A program made the position numbers and the translations under genes. From an uncultured Collinsella sp. (GTDB taxonomy: Bacteria > Actinomycetota > Coriobacteriia > Coriobacteriales > Coriobacteriaceae), in assembly GCA_900767675.1 (NCBI GenBank), contig CAAFZX010000023.1, positions 1 through 42,880 of the forward strand: a stretch of 42,880 bases of DNA, read 5' to 3'. The notes under the pieces were generated by a model. The model saw only the letters and a list, made by a program, of their open reading frames with translations. It was not told the DNA's origin and made no database searches. Below, piece after piece: positions 31,384 to 39,040 of the stretch. Position 1 is the first letter of the stretch, and every line of letters begins with the position of its first letter.

Positions 31384-31805
31384 CTAACTCACCGTTTCCT
31401 CGCCAAAGCGATACAGCTCTTCATTGACCTTTTGGAGGCTACAGCCACGGTCGATGCAAAAGATAATGATTGCATCGCGACGGTCCTTGCAGTTGAGGAC
31501 GCTCACTCCGGCAGCCGTCAGGGCGCGGTTGGTCTCTTTCATCGACAGCGCCATTGCAAAGGCAATCTGCAGCACCTTATTACGGCTCGGATTGCGCGAA
31601 CCAGTAAAGATCTGATAGCCAAAGGTCTCGTGAGGTCGGCCATACGCACCACGCGCGAACGCTCGAGCCCCTTCTCTTGCAGCAACTGCTTTAAGTAATC
31701 CGAAAGCGACGGGGCGGCAAAGTCGTGCTCCCTGATATAGCCATCGATGTTCGGCGCATCGAGAAGCTCATTGAGCAACTCCTCGGTCAGCTTTTTATCG
31801 GGCAT
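31384..31805 (-). pseudogene. XRE-like HTH protein, split by a frameshift
   Basis: Two overlapping minus-strand frames together make one protein of about 140 residues. The first starts at ATG 31805 after GGAGGTG and reads MPDKKLTEELLNELLDAPNI to VVRMADL (31632). A shift of -1 at about 31630-31632 continues as HETFGYQIFTGSRNPSRNKV, then LQIAFAMALS to GEETVS and a stop at 31384. Without the shift the first frame runs into unlike sequence (TRPLAIRSLLVRAIRAV). One missing base (CTCCAC read as CTCAC) explains it. The joined product resembles lambda-repressor-type HTH proteins. There is no slippery heptamer, so programmed frameshifting is unlikely; it is a decayed gene or a sequencing error. It sits next to the membrane kinase, with which such HTH proteins may pair. 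Confidence 0.75.
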
Positions 31806-31844
31806 GCGGCTTCACCTCCCCATGCGGTCAACAGCGGCAACAAG

Positions 31845-32390
31845 CTAGGCGAGCACCCAGCTCGCAGTCGCAGACTTATCAAACACGTTGGCAAAATAGA
31901 GAGCCTTCTTGATGTCACCATCAAAGTAGATATTGCCCGCCACGGAGCCACCGGCGGCAAGGGTACCAGACTGCAGCTCATCGGAGCCCTCGCTGTAGTA
32001 ACCCTGATTCTGTTGAGCGCCGTTGGCGTCCTCGCCCTTCCAGTCGTAGATATTGTAATCTGCGCCCTCATCGCCATTGTTAACGTACGTGACGTGAATA
32101 CCCGTCATGGTAGAACCGTCAAAATTTGTGAGGCCGGGCTGGACGGAATCTACAACGACGGAGAGACCGGCAGCCGTGGTCACCGTCGTGCCAACAGTCA
32201 GGTCAGTCGTAGGCTGCTCTTCCTTCTTCGTCTCTTCCTTCTTGTCGCCATCGTCGGCGTCCTTGGTGACGGTCTCCTTATCGCTACCACAACCGGCAAG
32301 GAGACTGGCAGTCCCCAAGGCGACGGTGGCGAATGCGCCAAGTGCAGCGCGACAGCTCAGCAGCACTTCGTTTTCGAGCTTATTCATCAT
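31845..32390 (-). CDS. lipoprotein with DUF4352-like domain
   Basis: The 181-residue protein has a lipoprotein signal peptide ending in the lipobox SLLAGC (Cys34), an acidic-lysine linker (DKETVTKDADDGDKKEETKK), and a beta-rich domain with TVTTAAGLSVVVDSV and MTGIHVTYVNNGDEGADYNIYD. The latter is like DUF4352 or telomeric-repeat-binding-like immunoglobulin folds found outside the cell. It is anchored to the membrane outer face. Function is unknown. The ribosome binding site AGGAAGG lies within the 3' arm of a 14-bp hairpin, so translation may be structure-controlled. It lies 39 nt upstream of the split HTH gene on the same strand. Confidence 0.82.
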   Translation of the reverse strand: MMNKLENEVLLSCRAALGAFATVALGTASLLAGCGSDKETVTKDADDGDKKEETKKEEQPTTDLTVGTTVTTAAGLSVVVDSVQPGLTNFDGSTMTGIHVTYVNNGDEGADYNIYDWKGEDANGAQQNQGYYSEGSDELQSGTLAAGGSVAGNIYFDGDIKKALYFANVFDKSATASWVLA

Positions 32391-32392
32391 GC

Positions 32393-32446
32393 ATCCTTCC
32401 TACGATCCGGCTACCGCGCCGGCACACAGCACATCGTAGGAAGGAT
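32393..32446 (-). promoter_or_regulatory. 14-bp hairpin covering the lipoprotein ribosome binding site
   Basis: ATCCTTCCTACGAT (32393-32406) and ATCGTAGGAAGGAT (32433-32446) are perfect complements with a 26-nt loop that itself has CCGG pairs. In the minus-strand transcript the arm containing AGGAAGG lies just 2 nt before the ATG, so the Shine-Dalgarno sequence is fully paired. This is expected to block initiation unless the stem is opened. An alternative reading is a DNA operator. Confidence 0.75.
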
Positions 32447-32551
32447 TAAACTTGAATTCATTAGCTGAGAGCTAAGGTTGCGGTAAACGGCCAATGCAGT
32501 TATCCAAACGCCGAGCAAACGCACTTTGCGCGACCGTCTGCTGGCAGTGCA

Positions 32552-32875
32552 TCAACCCACCGTGACGGATTCCCCGGTAAAGGCACTGATCATCAACAGG
32601 GCAAAGAAGACCAGGTAGCTGACACTCAGCGGGTACGCAATGATCAGGAAGACGACCCATCCAACATTGGTCTTACCATCGGCACGACGTTGCTCGCGAG
32701 AACGGCACAGCCAGACCGTCACGCCAATGGCCACAATCAGCAGCACGAGCGCCGCTGCTGCCAGCCCGGCGAGCGCAAACATCACGCCAATGCTCACAGC
32801 AATAACCGGAAGCAGTAGCAAGCCACACCCGCATCCACCCGGACTATATACGGAAGACTGTCGGCGTCGCCTCAT
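32552..32875 (-). CDS. small membrane protein of unknown function
   Basis: The 107-residue protein starts MRRRRQSSVYSPGGCGCGLL and has three hydrophobic stretches: LLLLPVIAVSIGVMFALAGL with AAAALVLLIVAIGVTVWL, and VVFLIIAYPLSVSYLVFFALL. A basic loop (CRSREQRRADGKTN) lies between. It should be an integral membrane protein with N-terminus inside. ATG 32875 is chosen over 32890 because GGGGGTGG lies just ahead of it. No family was recognised. The 92 bp between it and the lipoprotein hairpin show no other feature. Confidence 0.65.
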   Translation of the reverse strand: MRRRRQSSVYSPGGCGCGLLLLPVIAVSIGVMFALAGLAAAALVLLIVAIGVTVWLCRSREQRRADGKTNVGWVVFLIIAYPLSVSYLVFFALLMISAFTGESVTVG

Positions 32876-32899
32876 CGCCACCCCCATCATCTTTGAGCA

Positions 32900-33241
32900 C
32901 TACAATGCGATAGCCTGCTGAACAGGAACGATCTTATCCAGTTCCGGTTCGATGCGCCTCTTCTCCGCCTCGAGATCAAACGCTATCTGGGCGCGCAGCC
33001 AATAACCATCCGTCAGGCCAAAGTAGCGGCAAAGGCGAAGGTCGGTGTCGGCCGCCACGCGACGCCTTCCCAAGATAATCTGCCCAATGCGCTGGGCCGG
33101 AATCCCGGTCTCCTTGGCGAGGCGATATTGAGAAATACCCATAGGGACAAGAAATTCCTCTTTGAGGAGCTCGCCAGGAGTCACCGGCGGCAGCAAATCG
33201 AGCGCAGTCTCGTCACTTGTGATAATCGATGATTTCGACAT
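32900..33241 (-). CDS. higA: HigA family antitoxin
   Basis: The 113-residue protein has the start MSKSSIITSDETALDLLPPV, then TPGELLKEEFLVPMGISQYR and the XRE helix-turn-helix (LAKETGIPAQRIGQIILGRR), with the ending RRRVAADTDLRLCRYFGLTDGY typical of HigA addiction antidotes. It binds and neutralises the HigB nuclease and represses the operon. It overlaps the end of the toxin gene by 29 nt in another frame, toxin first, which is the normal HigBA order. ATG 33241 is chosen by family start; the frame is open upstream into the toxin gene. Confidence 0.9.
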   Translation of the reverse strand: MSKSSIITSDETALDLLPPVTPGELLKEEFLVPMGISQYRLAKETGIPAQRIGQIILGRRRVAADTDLRLCRYFGLTDGYWLRAQIAFDLEAEKRRIEPELDKIVPVQQAIAL

Positions 33242-33494
33242 TCCAAGCCATCCCCTGTCTCCACTCAAAACAGACCCGATAGCGCTCGTTAACACGGATG
33301 CTATATTGGCCGGCACGATCGCCCTTCAAGGCTTCGAGACGGTTGCCCGGTGGAACGCGAAGATCATCAAGCGAAGCACAAACCTGCAGTTGGCGAATCT
33401 TCCTCAACGCAACACGCTCAAAGGGCACGAACCTCCTGACCCGCACACCCATCGCAAAACGTTCGGTATCCTCATCTTTATACGATGCAATCAT
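33213..33494 (-). CDS. higB: HigB family toxin (RelE/ParE fold)
   Basis: The 93-residue protein begins MIASYKDEDTERFAMGVRVR and has the RelE-like core LEALKGDRAGQYSIRVNERYRVCFEW, ending VEIIDYHK. HigB toxins cut mRNA at the ribosome. The Arg and His near the C-terminus fit the catalytic surface. AAGG precedes the ATG at 11 nt. It is the first gene of the two-gene module, upstream of and overlapping higA by 29 nt. Confidence 0.9.
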   Translation of the reverse strand: MIASYKDEDTERFAMGVRVRRFVPFERVALRKIRQLQVCASLDDLRVPPGNRLEALKGDRAGQYSIRVNERYRVCFEWRQGMAWNVEIIDYHK

Positions 33495-33505
33495 AGTATC
33501 GCCTT

Positions 33506-33518
33506 ACGTTAGTAACGT
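33506..33518 (-). promoter_or_regulatory. palindromic operator of the HigBA module
   Basis: ACGTTAGTAACGT is a perfect 13-bp palindrome about a central G, 12 nt before the toxin ATG. AACGT-type half-sites recur nearby, and TATAAT stands further upstream on the minus strand (33545-33550). It is the probable binding site of HigA. Confidence 0.6.
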
Positions 33519-33596
33519 CAAACGTTTCTACAGACTTACATCTCTATTATATCGTACGTTTGTTCGTGTTTTCTAGAACAAATAGTCCTTCACGCC

Positions 33597-34784
33597 TTAG
33601 TCAAGCAAAAGCAATCGTTTGTAGACATCGAGACCTTTGAGCAGGATTTCCTCGTCAAAGAGCATGGTATCGGTATGCAGAGCGCTTGTGGCATAGGCTG
33701 GGCAGCCATCAGCGTCGCTCGGGTTTCCTTGACCCTCCGGCACGCCCGTGCCCAGCAAGAAGAACACGCCCGGCAGATGACGCTGATAGAACGCGAAATC
33801 CTCGGCGATTAGCAGCGGCTCGTCCACAAGTTGCAACTCGGACAAGGCAGGCGCAATGTGGGCGAACAGCTCAGGGTCGTTGTCGACCGGCGGATAGCCC
33901 TCGGCAAAGTCGAGATCGTACGTACAGCCTGTTGCGGCGCAGGCCTCGTCCAACACGCGGCGCACGCCCTCGCGCGCACGGTCGAACATACCGTCCGTAA
34001 ACACGCGCAAGCTGCCCGCGACATGGGCCTCCCCCGCCACCGCATTGCAGACGGTACCGGCCTGCAGCAGGCCGAACTTACCAATGCAGGGCTCGTCGGC
34101 ACCCAACTCGTCCATGAGCGCGCGCTCGGAAACCAAGAACTTGGCCGCTGCCAGCGCGGCATCATGCGATTCCTCGACTGGAACGCCGTAGGTCTTGGCG
34201 ATATGGATGCTCGCGCCATGGATATGAATGTGCGTCTCGCTCGAACGCGCTAGCAGCGGACCGGGACAGCTCGCCAACGTACCGGCAGGCAAATCGGGCC
34301 ATACATGGAAGCCAAAGATCCGATCTGCCCCATAGCGCTCGAATACGCCGCTCTCGCACACTGTCTTGGCGCCACCGGTCGTTTCCTCGGCCGGCTGAAA
34401 CACAAAGAGCACGTTGCGTTTAATGACGCCCGGCTGCTCACGGATCGTACGGTCGACGAAGGTTGCCGCCGCAAGCGCCATGGCCATGTGTCCATCGTGT
34501 CCGCACGCATGCATCTTACCGGGATGCGTCGAGGCGAAGGCCGCGCCCGTTGCCTCCGCGATGGGCAGGGCGTCCATGTCGGCGCGAATCGCCGTGGCAT
34601 GCGCGGCGCCCGTGCCGGCATCGAAGAAAGCGCAGACGCAGCTGGGGCACGGATGGGTTACTTCACAGGTAAGCGAGGCGAGCACGCCCTCGATATAGGC
34701 TATGGTTTGAGGAAGATCGAAATCGAGCTCCGGGATGCGATGCAGGTCGCGCCGATAGCGACGAAGTTCTTGGAGCTCGGTCAT
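33597..34784 (-). CDS. M20 family amidohydrolase, candidate N-acetyl-diaminopimelate deacetylase
   Basis: The 395-residue product has the M20D metal-site motifs: AIRADMDALPIAEATG, MHACGHDGHMAMALAAA and FQPAEETTGGAKTV, then a dimerisation domain and FAFYQRHLPGVFFLLGTG near the end. Members are indole-acetyl-amino acid, hippurate or N-acetyl-LL-diaminopimelate deacetylases. It is divergent from the lysine operon, which contains a DapH-type N-acetyltransferase and no other visible deacetylase, so the diaminopimelate role is attractive but unproven. AAAGGA precedes ATG 34784; the frame is open to 35060 through the riboswitch region, which is not coding. Confidence 0.8.
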   Translation of the reverse strand: MTELQELRRYRRDLHRIPELDFDLPQTIAYIEGVLASLTCEVTHPCPSCVCAFFDAGTGAAHATAIRADMDALPIAEATGAAFASTHPGKMHACGHDGHMAMALAAATFVDRTIREQPGVIKRNVLFVFQPAEETTGGAKTVCESGVFERYGADRIFGFHVWPDLPAGTLASCPGPLLARSSETHIHIHGASIHIAKTYGVPVEESHDAALAAAKFLVSERALMDELGADEPCIGKFGLLQAGTVCNAVAGEAHVAGSLRVFTDGMFDRAREGVRRVLDEACAATGCTYDLDFAEGYPPVDNDPELFAHIAPALSELQLVDEPLLIAEDFAFYQRHLPGVFFLLGTGVPEGQGNPSDADGCPAYATSALHTDTMLFDEEILLKGLDVYKRLLLLD

Positions 34785-34931
34785 AAAGGATCCTTTCATG
34801 GGGCATATCCATTCACACACTATTGTGATGCAGAATTGTGAAGCCCTTGTTTCTAGCATATCCCTGCATTTTTTAAACGTTATATACGAATACTCTTGTT
34901 TGGTAAAGTGCAACGTGGTAGGGTCGTTACC

Positions 34932-35072
34932 ACTTGATAGAGGCGCGGGCACGAAGAGCCGCGGGCGAGCCGGCAGGCTTTGACCCCGTGGGGAGGCGAA
35001 ACCCGCCGAACTGGGTTTTTCGGGCACGAACAACCTGGTGGGCCTGTGGGAAACACCCACAGGACTGTCTGC
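34932..35072 (+). ncRNA. lysine riboswitch (L box)
   Basis: The region upstream of lysA has conserved pieces of the lysine riboswitch in order: AGAGGCGC (34939-34946), GGGGAGGCGAAACCCGCCGAA (split as GGGGAGGCGAAA and CCCGCCGAA, 34990-35010), GGGCCTGTGGG with the complementary CCCACAGGACTGTC (to 35069). The last pair forms a P5-type stem ending in the junction motif. The RNA binds L-lysine and should shut down the lysA-dapA-dapB-dapH operon when lysine is plentiful. The promoter upstream is weak (TTGTTT at 34896-34901). Placement directly before lysine genes supports the call. Confidence 0.85.
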
Positions 35073-35085
35073 AGCAATGCGGGAG

Positions 35086-35150
35086 CGCTATCCGGACATT
35101 GGGTCCACGCTATGCGGATTCGATGCGCTGATGGCGCCGTCTGGATAGCG
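35086..35150 (+). promoter_or_regulatory. expression platform of the lysine riboswitch
   Basis: CGCTATCCGGAC (35086-35097) pairs with GTCTGGATAGCG (35139-35150), 12 bp with one wobble, ending next to AGG of the lysA ribosome binding site. GGAC (35094-35097) can instead pair with GTCC (35103-35106). There is no T tract, so control is probably at translation start. Which pairing dominates with lysine was not computed. Confidence 0.55.
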
Positions 35151-35163
35151 AGGTTTACGGGAC

Positions 35164-37473
35164 ATGGCATTGACCCCCAACGAGGCGTATGCGGCCAAGC
35201 AGCCGTTTGTGGACAAAGAGACACTCGAGCATATCGTCGAGCAGTTCCCCACGCCGTTTCATCTATACGACGAGGCGGGCATCCGCCGCAACATGCAAGA
35301 AGTGCGCGACGCCTTTGCATGGAACCCGGGCTTTAAGGAATACTTTGCCGTCAAGGCCAATCCCAACCCGGCGCTCATCTCCATTCTCAACGAATACGGC
35401 TGCGGCTGCGATTGTTCGAGCTATACCGAGCTCATGATTGCCCGCTCGCTGGGCATCACGGGCCACGACATCATGTTCTCGTCCAACGACACGCCGGCGG
35501 CGGACTTTGCCCTTGCAGATAAACTGGGCGCCATCGTCAACTTTGACGACATCAGCCACATCGAGTTCTTTGAGCGCGTCGCGGGCCCCATCCCCAAGAC
35601 AGTCAGCTGCCGCTTTAATCCGGGCGGCCTGTTCCAGCTCTCCAACGGCATCATGGACAACCCGGGCGACTCCAAGTACGGCATGACCACCGAGCAACTC
35701 TTCGAGGCTTTCCGCATGCTCAAGGCCAAGGGCGCCGAGAATTTTGGCATCCATGCCTTCCTTGCCAGTAACACCGTCACCAACGACTACTATCCCAAGC
35801 TCGCACGCATCCTCTTTGAACTTGCCGTGCGCCTGGAGCGTGAAACGGGCGCACATGTCGCCTTTATCAATCTGTCCGGCGGTGTGGGTATCCCCTACCT
35901 GCCCGAGCAGCAGGCTAACGACATCCACGCCATCGGCGAGGGCGTACACGCGGCCTACGACGAGATCCTGGTTCCCGCCGGCATGGGCGATGTGGCGATC
36001 TGCACCGAGATGGGTCGTTTTATGATGGGGCCCTACGGCTGCCTGGTGACCAAGGCCATCCATGAGAAGCAGATCTACAAGAACTATATCGGTGTCGATG
36101 CAAGCGCCGTCGACCTCATTCGTCCAGCTATGTATGGTGCCTACCACCACATTACGGTGATGGGTCAGCCGGGTGGCGCCGACAAGACTGCAGCGCCCGT
36201 TACGGACACCTACGACATCACGGGCAACTTGTGCGAGAACAACGATAAGTTCGCTATCGACCGCGAGCTGCCGCAGATAGACATGGGTGATGTGCTCGTG
36301 ATCCACGATACCGGCGCGCATGGCTACTCCATGGGCTACAACTACAACGGCCGTCTGCGCTCCGCCGAGGTCCTGCTGCGCCCCGACGGCTCGGCAGATC
36401 TCATTCGTCGCGCCGAGCGCCCGGGCGACTACTTTGCCACGCTCGACGTGCTGCCGTGCGGCCGTGAGCTGCTGGCCAAATCGCGTGCCGAAAGCGCCCG
36501 CCGTCGCGCCCAGGACGAGCGCCTGGCCGTCGCCGCTCAGTGGAACAAACGCATCCAGATCGCGGAAGCGAAGGAGAAGAACATGGACATCCGTAATCTC
36601 GAGGGTTCAATCGTCGCCCTCGTCACGCCGTTTAAAAAGGACGGCAGCGTCGACTTCGACGCACTCGAGCGCCTTATCGATTTCCACCTGCAAAACGGCA
36701 CTGACGCTATCCTCACCCTGGGCACCACCGGTGAGAGTGCCACGATGACCGATGACGAGGACAACTCCGTTGTCGCCGCCGTGGTCAAGCAGGTTGCAGG
36801 CCGCGTCCCCGTCATTGCCGGCTCGGGCTCCAACTCCACGCAGACCATGCTCACCAAGTCGCTCACCTATCAAGGCCTGGGAGCCGACGGCCTGCTGCTC
36901 ATTACCCCCTACTACAACAAGTCCAATGAAGGGGGTATCTACCAGCACTTTAAGACCGTAGCGGATGCCGTGGACATCCCCTGCATCCTGTACAACATCC
37001 CCGGCCGCTGTGGCTGCGGCATCAGCGAGCGCAACGTGGAGCGCCTGGCCGCTCACCCCAACATTATGGGTATTAAGGAAGCCTCGGGCAACGTCGTCTA
37101 TGCCGCCAAGATCGCCCACCTGCTGTCCGATGACTTCCGCATGTACTCGGGCGAAGACGCGCTCACCGTGCCGCTCATGAGCCTGGGCGCCTCGGGCACT
37201 ATCAGCGTGTGGGCCGATGTTCAGCCGCAGCTCGTGCACGACATGTGCCGCGCCTATCTGGACGGCGACGTGGCACGCGCCCGCGATATCCAAATTGCCG
37301 GCCAGCCGCTCATCAACGCCCTCTTTAGCGAGGTCAACCCCATCCCCATCAAGGAGGCGCTCGCCCAGATGGGTATGATCGAAGCCAACTACCGCATGCC
37401 GCTGTGCCCCATGGCCGACGACACGCGCGCTGCACTTACCGATGCTCTGAAGGGAGCTGGTCTGCTTGATTAA
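35164..37473 (+). CDS. lysA-dapA: LysA-DapA fusion: diaminopimelate decarboxylase plus 4-hydroxy-tetrahydrodipicolinate synthase
   Basis: One uninterrupted frame of 769 codons holds two enzymes. Residues 1-455 are diaminopimelate decarboxylase, a PLP enzyme with Lys64 in YFAVKANPNP, NFDDISHIEFF, and CTEMGRFMMGPYGCL. It decarboxylates meso-DAP to lysine. After a linker (AAQWNKRIQIAEAKEKN) the DapA part starts at ATG 36583: GTTGES, YNIPGR (Tyr) and Schiff-base Lys in GIKEASGN. It condenses pyruvate and aspartate semialdehyde. First and last enzymes of the pathway are thus joined. A strong internal AAGGAGAAG precedes ATG 36583, so free DapA could also be made. The ribosome binding site of lysA is under the riboswitch platform. 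No stop lies between the two. Confidence 0.85.
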   Translation: MALTPNEAYAAKQPFVDKETLEHIVEQFPTPFHLYDEAGIRRNMQEVRDAFAWNPGFKEYFAVKANPNPALISILNEYGCGCDCSSYTELMIARSLGITGHDIMFSSNDTPAADFALADKLGAIVNFDDISHIEFFERVAGPIPKTVSCRFNPGGLFQLSNGIMDNPGDSKYGMTTEQLFEAFRMLKAKGAENFGIHAFLASNTVTNDYYPKLARILFELAVRLERETGAHVAFINLSGGVGIPYLPEQQANDIHAIGEGVHAAYDEILVPAGMGDVAICTEMGRFMMGPYGCLVTKAIHEKQIYKNYIGVDASAVDLIRPAMYGAYHHITVMGQPGGADKTAAPVTDTYDITGNLCENNDKFAIDRELPQIDMGDVLVIHDTGAHGYSMGYNYNGRLRSAEVLLRPDGSADLIRRAERPGDYFATLDVLPCGRELLAKSRAESARRRAQDERLAVAAQWNKRIQIAEAKEKNMDIRNLEGSIVALVTPFKKDGSVDFDALERLIDFHLQNGTDAILTLGTTGESATMTDDEDNSVVAAVVKQVAGRVPVIAGSGSNSTQTMLTKSLTYQGLGADGLLLITPYYNKSNEGGIYQHFKTVADAVDIPCILYNIPGRCGCGISERNVERLAAHPNIMGIKEASGNVVYAAKIAHLLSDDFRMYSGEDALTVPLMSLGASGTISVWADVQPQLVHDMCRAYLDGDVARARDIQIAGQPLINALFSEVNPIPIKEALAQMGMIEANYRMPLCPMADDTRAALTDALKGAGLLD
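36583..37473 (+). CDS. dapA: internal translational start: free DapA
   Basis: AAGGAGAAGAAC stands immediately before ATG 36583 in the frame of the fusion, a better site than many gene starts in this window. The 296-residue product would be a complete DapA with Lys165 (GIKEASGN), GTTGES at 47-52 and Tyr137. It suggests that lysA and dapA were once separate, overlapping genes whose stop was lost, and that both a fusion and a free enzyme may be made. Confidence 0.55.
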   Translation: MDIRNLEGSIVALVTPFKKDGSVDFDALERLIDFHLQNGTDAILTLGTTGESATMTDDEDNSVVAAVVKQVAGRVPVIAGSGSNSTQTMLTKSLTYQGLGADGLLLITPYYNKSNEGGIYQHFKTVADAVDIPCILYNIPGRCGCGISERNVERLAAHPNIMGIKEASGNVVYAAKIAHLLSDDFRMYSGEDALTVPLMSLGASGTISVWADVQPQLVHDMCRAYLDGDVARARDIQIAGQPLINALFSEVNPIPIKEALAQMGMIEANYRMPLCPMADDTRAALTDALKGAGLLD

Positions 37474-38206
37474 GACCGTCATTATGGGAACGGGCCGCAT
37501 GGGCTCGCTCATCCGTACTACCGCCGAGAGCACCGTTGATGCCGCCGGTCAACCCGTTTTTGACATCGTCGCCCAGATTGGCTTCGACTTGTCCGAGCTC
37601 GAGAGCGCACCGACGGCCGACGTCATCATCGACTTCTCGAACGTCGTGACCTTCGATGCCGTCGTCGCCTATGTCGAGCGCACGGGCGCCGCACTCGTTT
37701 CCGGCACCACGGGCTATACGCCCGAGCAGATGGACCGCCTGCGCGAGCTGGGCCAGAATGCCCGCGTCATGCACTCGGGCAACTACTCTATCGGCATCGC
37801 CGCCCTGCGCCATCTGGTTGCCCAGGCCACGCGCGAACTGCCCGGCTTTGACTGCGAGATTGTCGAGACGCACCACAACCAAAAGGTCGACGCCCCCAGC
37901 GGCACCGCCAAGCTGCTACTCGACGCTGTAGTCGAGGCCGAGCCCGAGGCAGGTTACCACCCCGTCTATGGCCGCGAGGGCATGTGCGGCGCCCGCGACC
38001 CCAAGGAAATCGGTATGCACTCGCTGCGCGGCGGCACCGTCGCCGGCGTGCACGAGGTGAGCTTCTTTGGCCAGGACGAGGAGGTCACGCTCACCCACCG
38101 CGCCACGAGCCGTCAGATCTTCGTCAACGGCGCCTTGGCAGCCGCGCAAAAGCTCGTCACCCGCGAACCCGGCTTCTATACGTTCGACCAGGTCATGTTT
38201 GCCTAA
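37466..38206 (+). CDS. dapB: 4-hydroxy-tetrahydrodipicolinate reductase
   Basis: The 246-residue enzyme reduces the DapA product with NAD(P)H. It begins KTVIMGTGRMGSLIRTTAES (Rossmann turn GTGRMG), has LVSGTTGYTPEQMD and the catalytic segment ETHHNQKVDAPSGTA. It starts with TTG at 37466, overlapping the end of the lysA-dapA frame by 8 nt, and AGGGAG lies upstream. The rare start codon and overlap imply coupling to the upstream gene. It is the third function of the lysine operon. Confidence 0.93.
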   Translation: MIKTVIMGTGRMGSLIRTTAESTVDAAGQPVFDIVAQIGFDLSELESAPTADVIIDFSNVVTFDAVVAYVERTGAALVSGTTGYTPEQMDRLRELGQNARVMHSGNYSIGIAALRHLVAQATRELPGFDCEIVETHHNQKVDAPSGTAKLLLDAVVEAEPEAGYHPVYGREGMCGARDPKEIGMHSLRGGTVAGVHEVSFFGQDEEVTLTHRATSRQIFVNGALAAAQKLVTREPGFYTFDQVMFA

Positions 38207-38245
38207 CCAGATATCAACCGAATCCACCCAAAGGAGAGACAGTAT

Positions 38246-38965
38246 ATGAGTAACGCAGCCGAAATGGATGCCCAGGAGATTATCAATTACATCGCCACCG
38301 CGCCCAAAAAGACGCCCGTCAAGCTGTATGTGCGCGAGAAGCCCGGTATGAAGGTCCAGTGGGGCGATGTGCACGTCTACGGCGGTCGTCGCGGCAAGAC
38401 CGTCTTTGGCGACTGGGATGAGCTCAAGGCCATCCTCGATGCCAACGCCGACTCTATCGACTACTACGACGTCGAGAATGACTGCCGTAACTCCGCCGTC
38501 CCCATGCTCGACCTTAAGGGCATCAATGCCCGCATCGAGCCGGGCGCGATTATCCGCGACCGCGTCGAGATCGGCGATCGCGCCGTCATCATGATGGGCG
38601 CCATCATCAACATCGGCTCCGTGATCGGCGAGGGTTCCATGATCGATATGGGCGCCGTACTGGGCGGCCGCGCCACCGTGGGCAAGAACTGCCACATCGG
38701 CGCCGGCACCGTACTGGCAGGCGTCGTTGAGCCCGCGAGCGCCACGCCCGTCATCATCGAGGACGATGTCATGATTGGCGCCAACGCCGTGGTCCTGGAG
38801 GGCGTACGCGTGGGCAAGGGCGCCGTCGTAGCTGCCGGTGCCGTATGCGTCGAGGACGTCCCCGCCGGCGCCGTCGTGGCCGGTGTCCCCGCCCGCGTCA
38901 TCAAGATGCGCGACGCCCAGACCGACAGCAAGACCGGCCTCGAGGAAGGCCTGCGTCAACTCTAG
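38246..38965 (+). CDS. dapH: 2,3,4,5-tetrahydropyridine-2,6-dicarboxylate N-acetyltransferase
   Basis: The 239-residue left-handed beta-helix protein has hexapeptide repeats from IEPGAIIRDRVEIGDRAVIM to VVAAGAVCVEDVPAGAVVAG. The N-terminal part (AQEIINYIATAPKKTPVKLY) matches DapH/DapD of the acetylase branch. It transfers an acetyl group to tetrahydrodipicolinate, leading to N-acetyl intermediates and, after transamination and deacetylation, LL-DAP. AAAGGAG precedes the ATG. No transaminase is present in the window. A strong terminator follows, ending the operon. Confidence 0.9.
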   Translation: MSNAAEMDAQEIINYIATAPKKTPVKLYVREKPGMKVQWGDVHVYGGRRGKTVFGDWDELKAILDANADSIDYYDVENDCRNSAVPMLDLKGINARIEPGAIIRDRVEIGDRAVIMMGAIINIGSVIGEGSMIDMGAVLGGRATVGKNCHIGAGTVLAGVVEPASATPVIIEDDVMIGANAVVLEGVRVGKGAVVAAGAVCVEDVPAGAVVAGVPARVIKMRDAQTDSKTGLEEGLRQL

Positions 38966-39002
38966 AAGCGTGTCAGCCTGCAGCGCAATTCAATCTCAAG
39001 GA

Positions 39003-39040
39003 GGAAAGCCGAAGTCCCCAAGGGACTTCGGCTTTCCTTA
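39003..39040. terminator. bidirectional terminator after dapH
   Basis: GGAAAGCCGAAGTCCC (39003-39018) pairs perfectly with GGGACTTCGGCTTTCC (39022-39037), 16 bp with a 3-nt loop, then TTAT. It also abuts the stop of the minus-strand toxin gene. Confidence 0.92.

Noticed and set aside
31384..31805. Programmed -1 frameshift joining the two HTH frames
   Set aside because: No slippery heptamer or downstream stem was seen at the junction; loss of one base explains the data more simply.
33489..33517. TTGACG-17 bp-TACTAT on the minus strand as the higB promoter
   Set aside because: The TACTAT overlaps the higB start codon, so transcription would begin inside the gene. The TATAAT further upstream fits better.
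34785..35060. N-terminal extension of the M20 gene
   Set aside because: The open frame upstream of 34784 runs into the lysine riboswitch; the ribosome binding site and family start support 34784.
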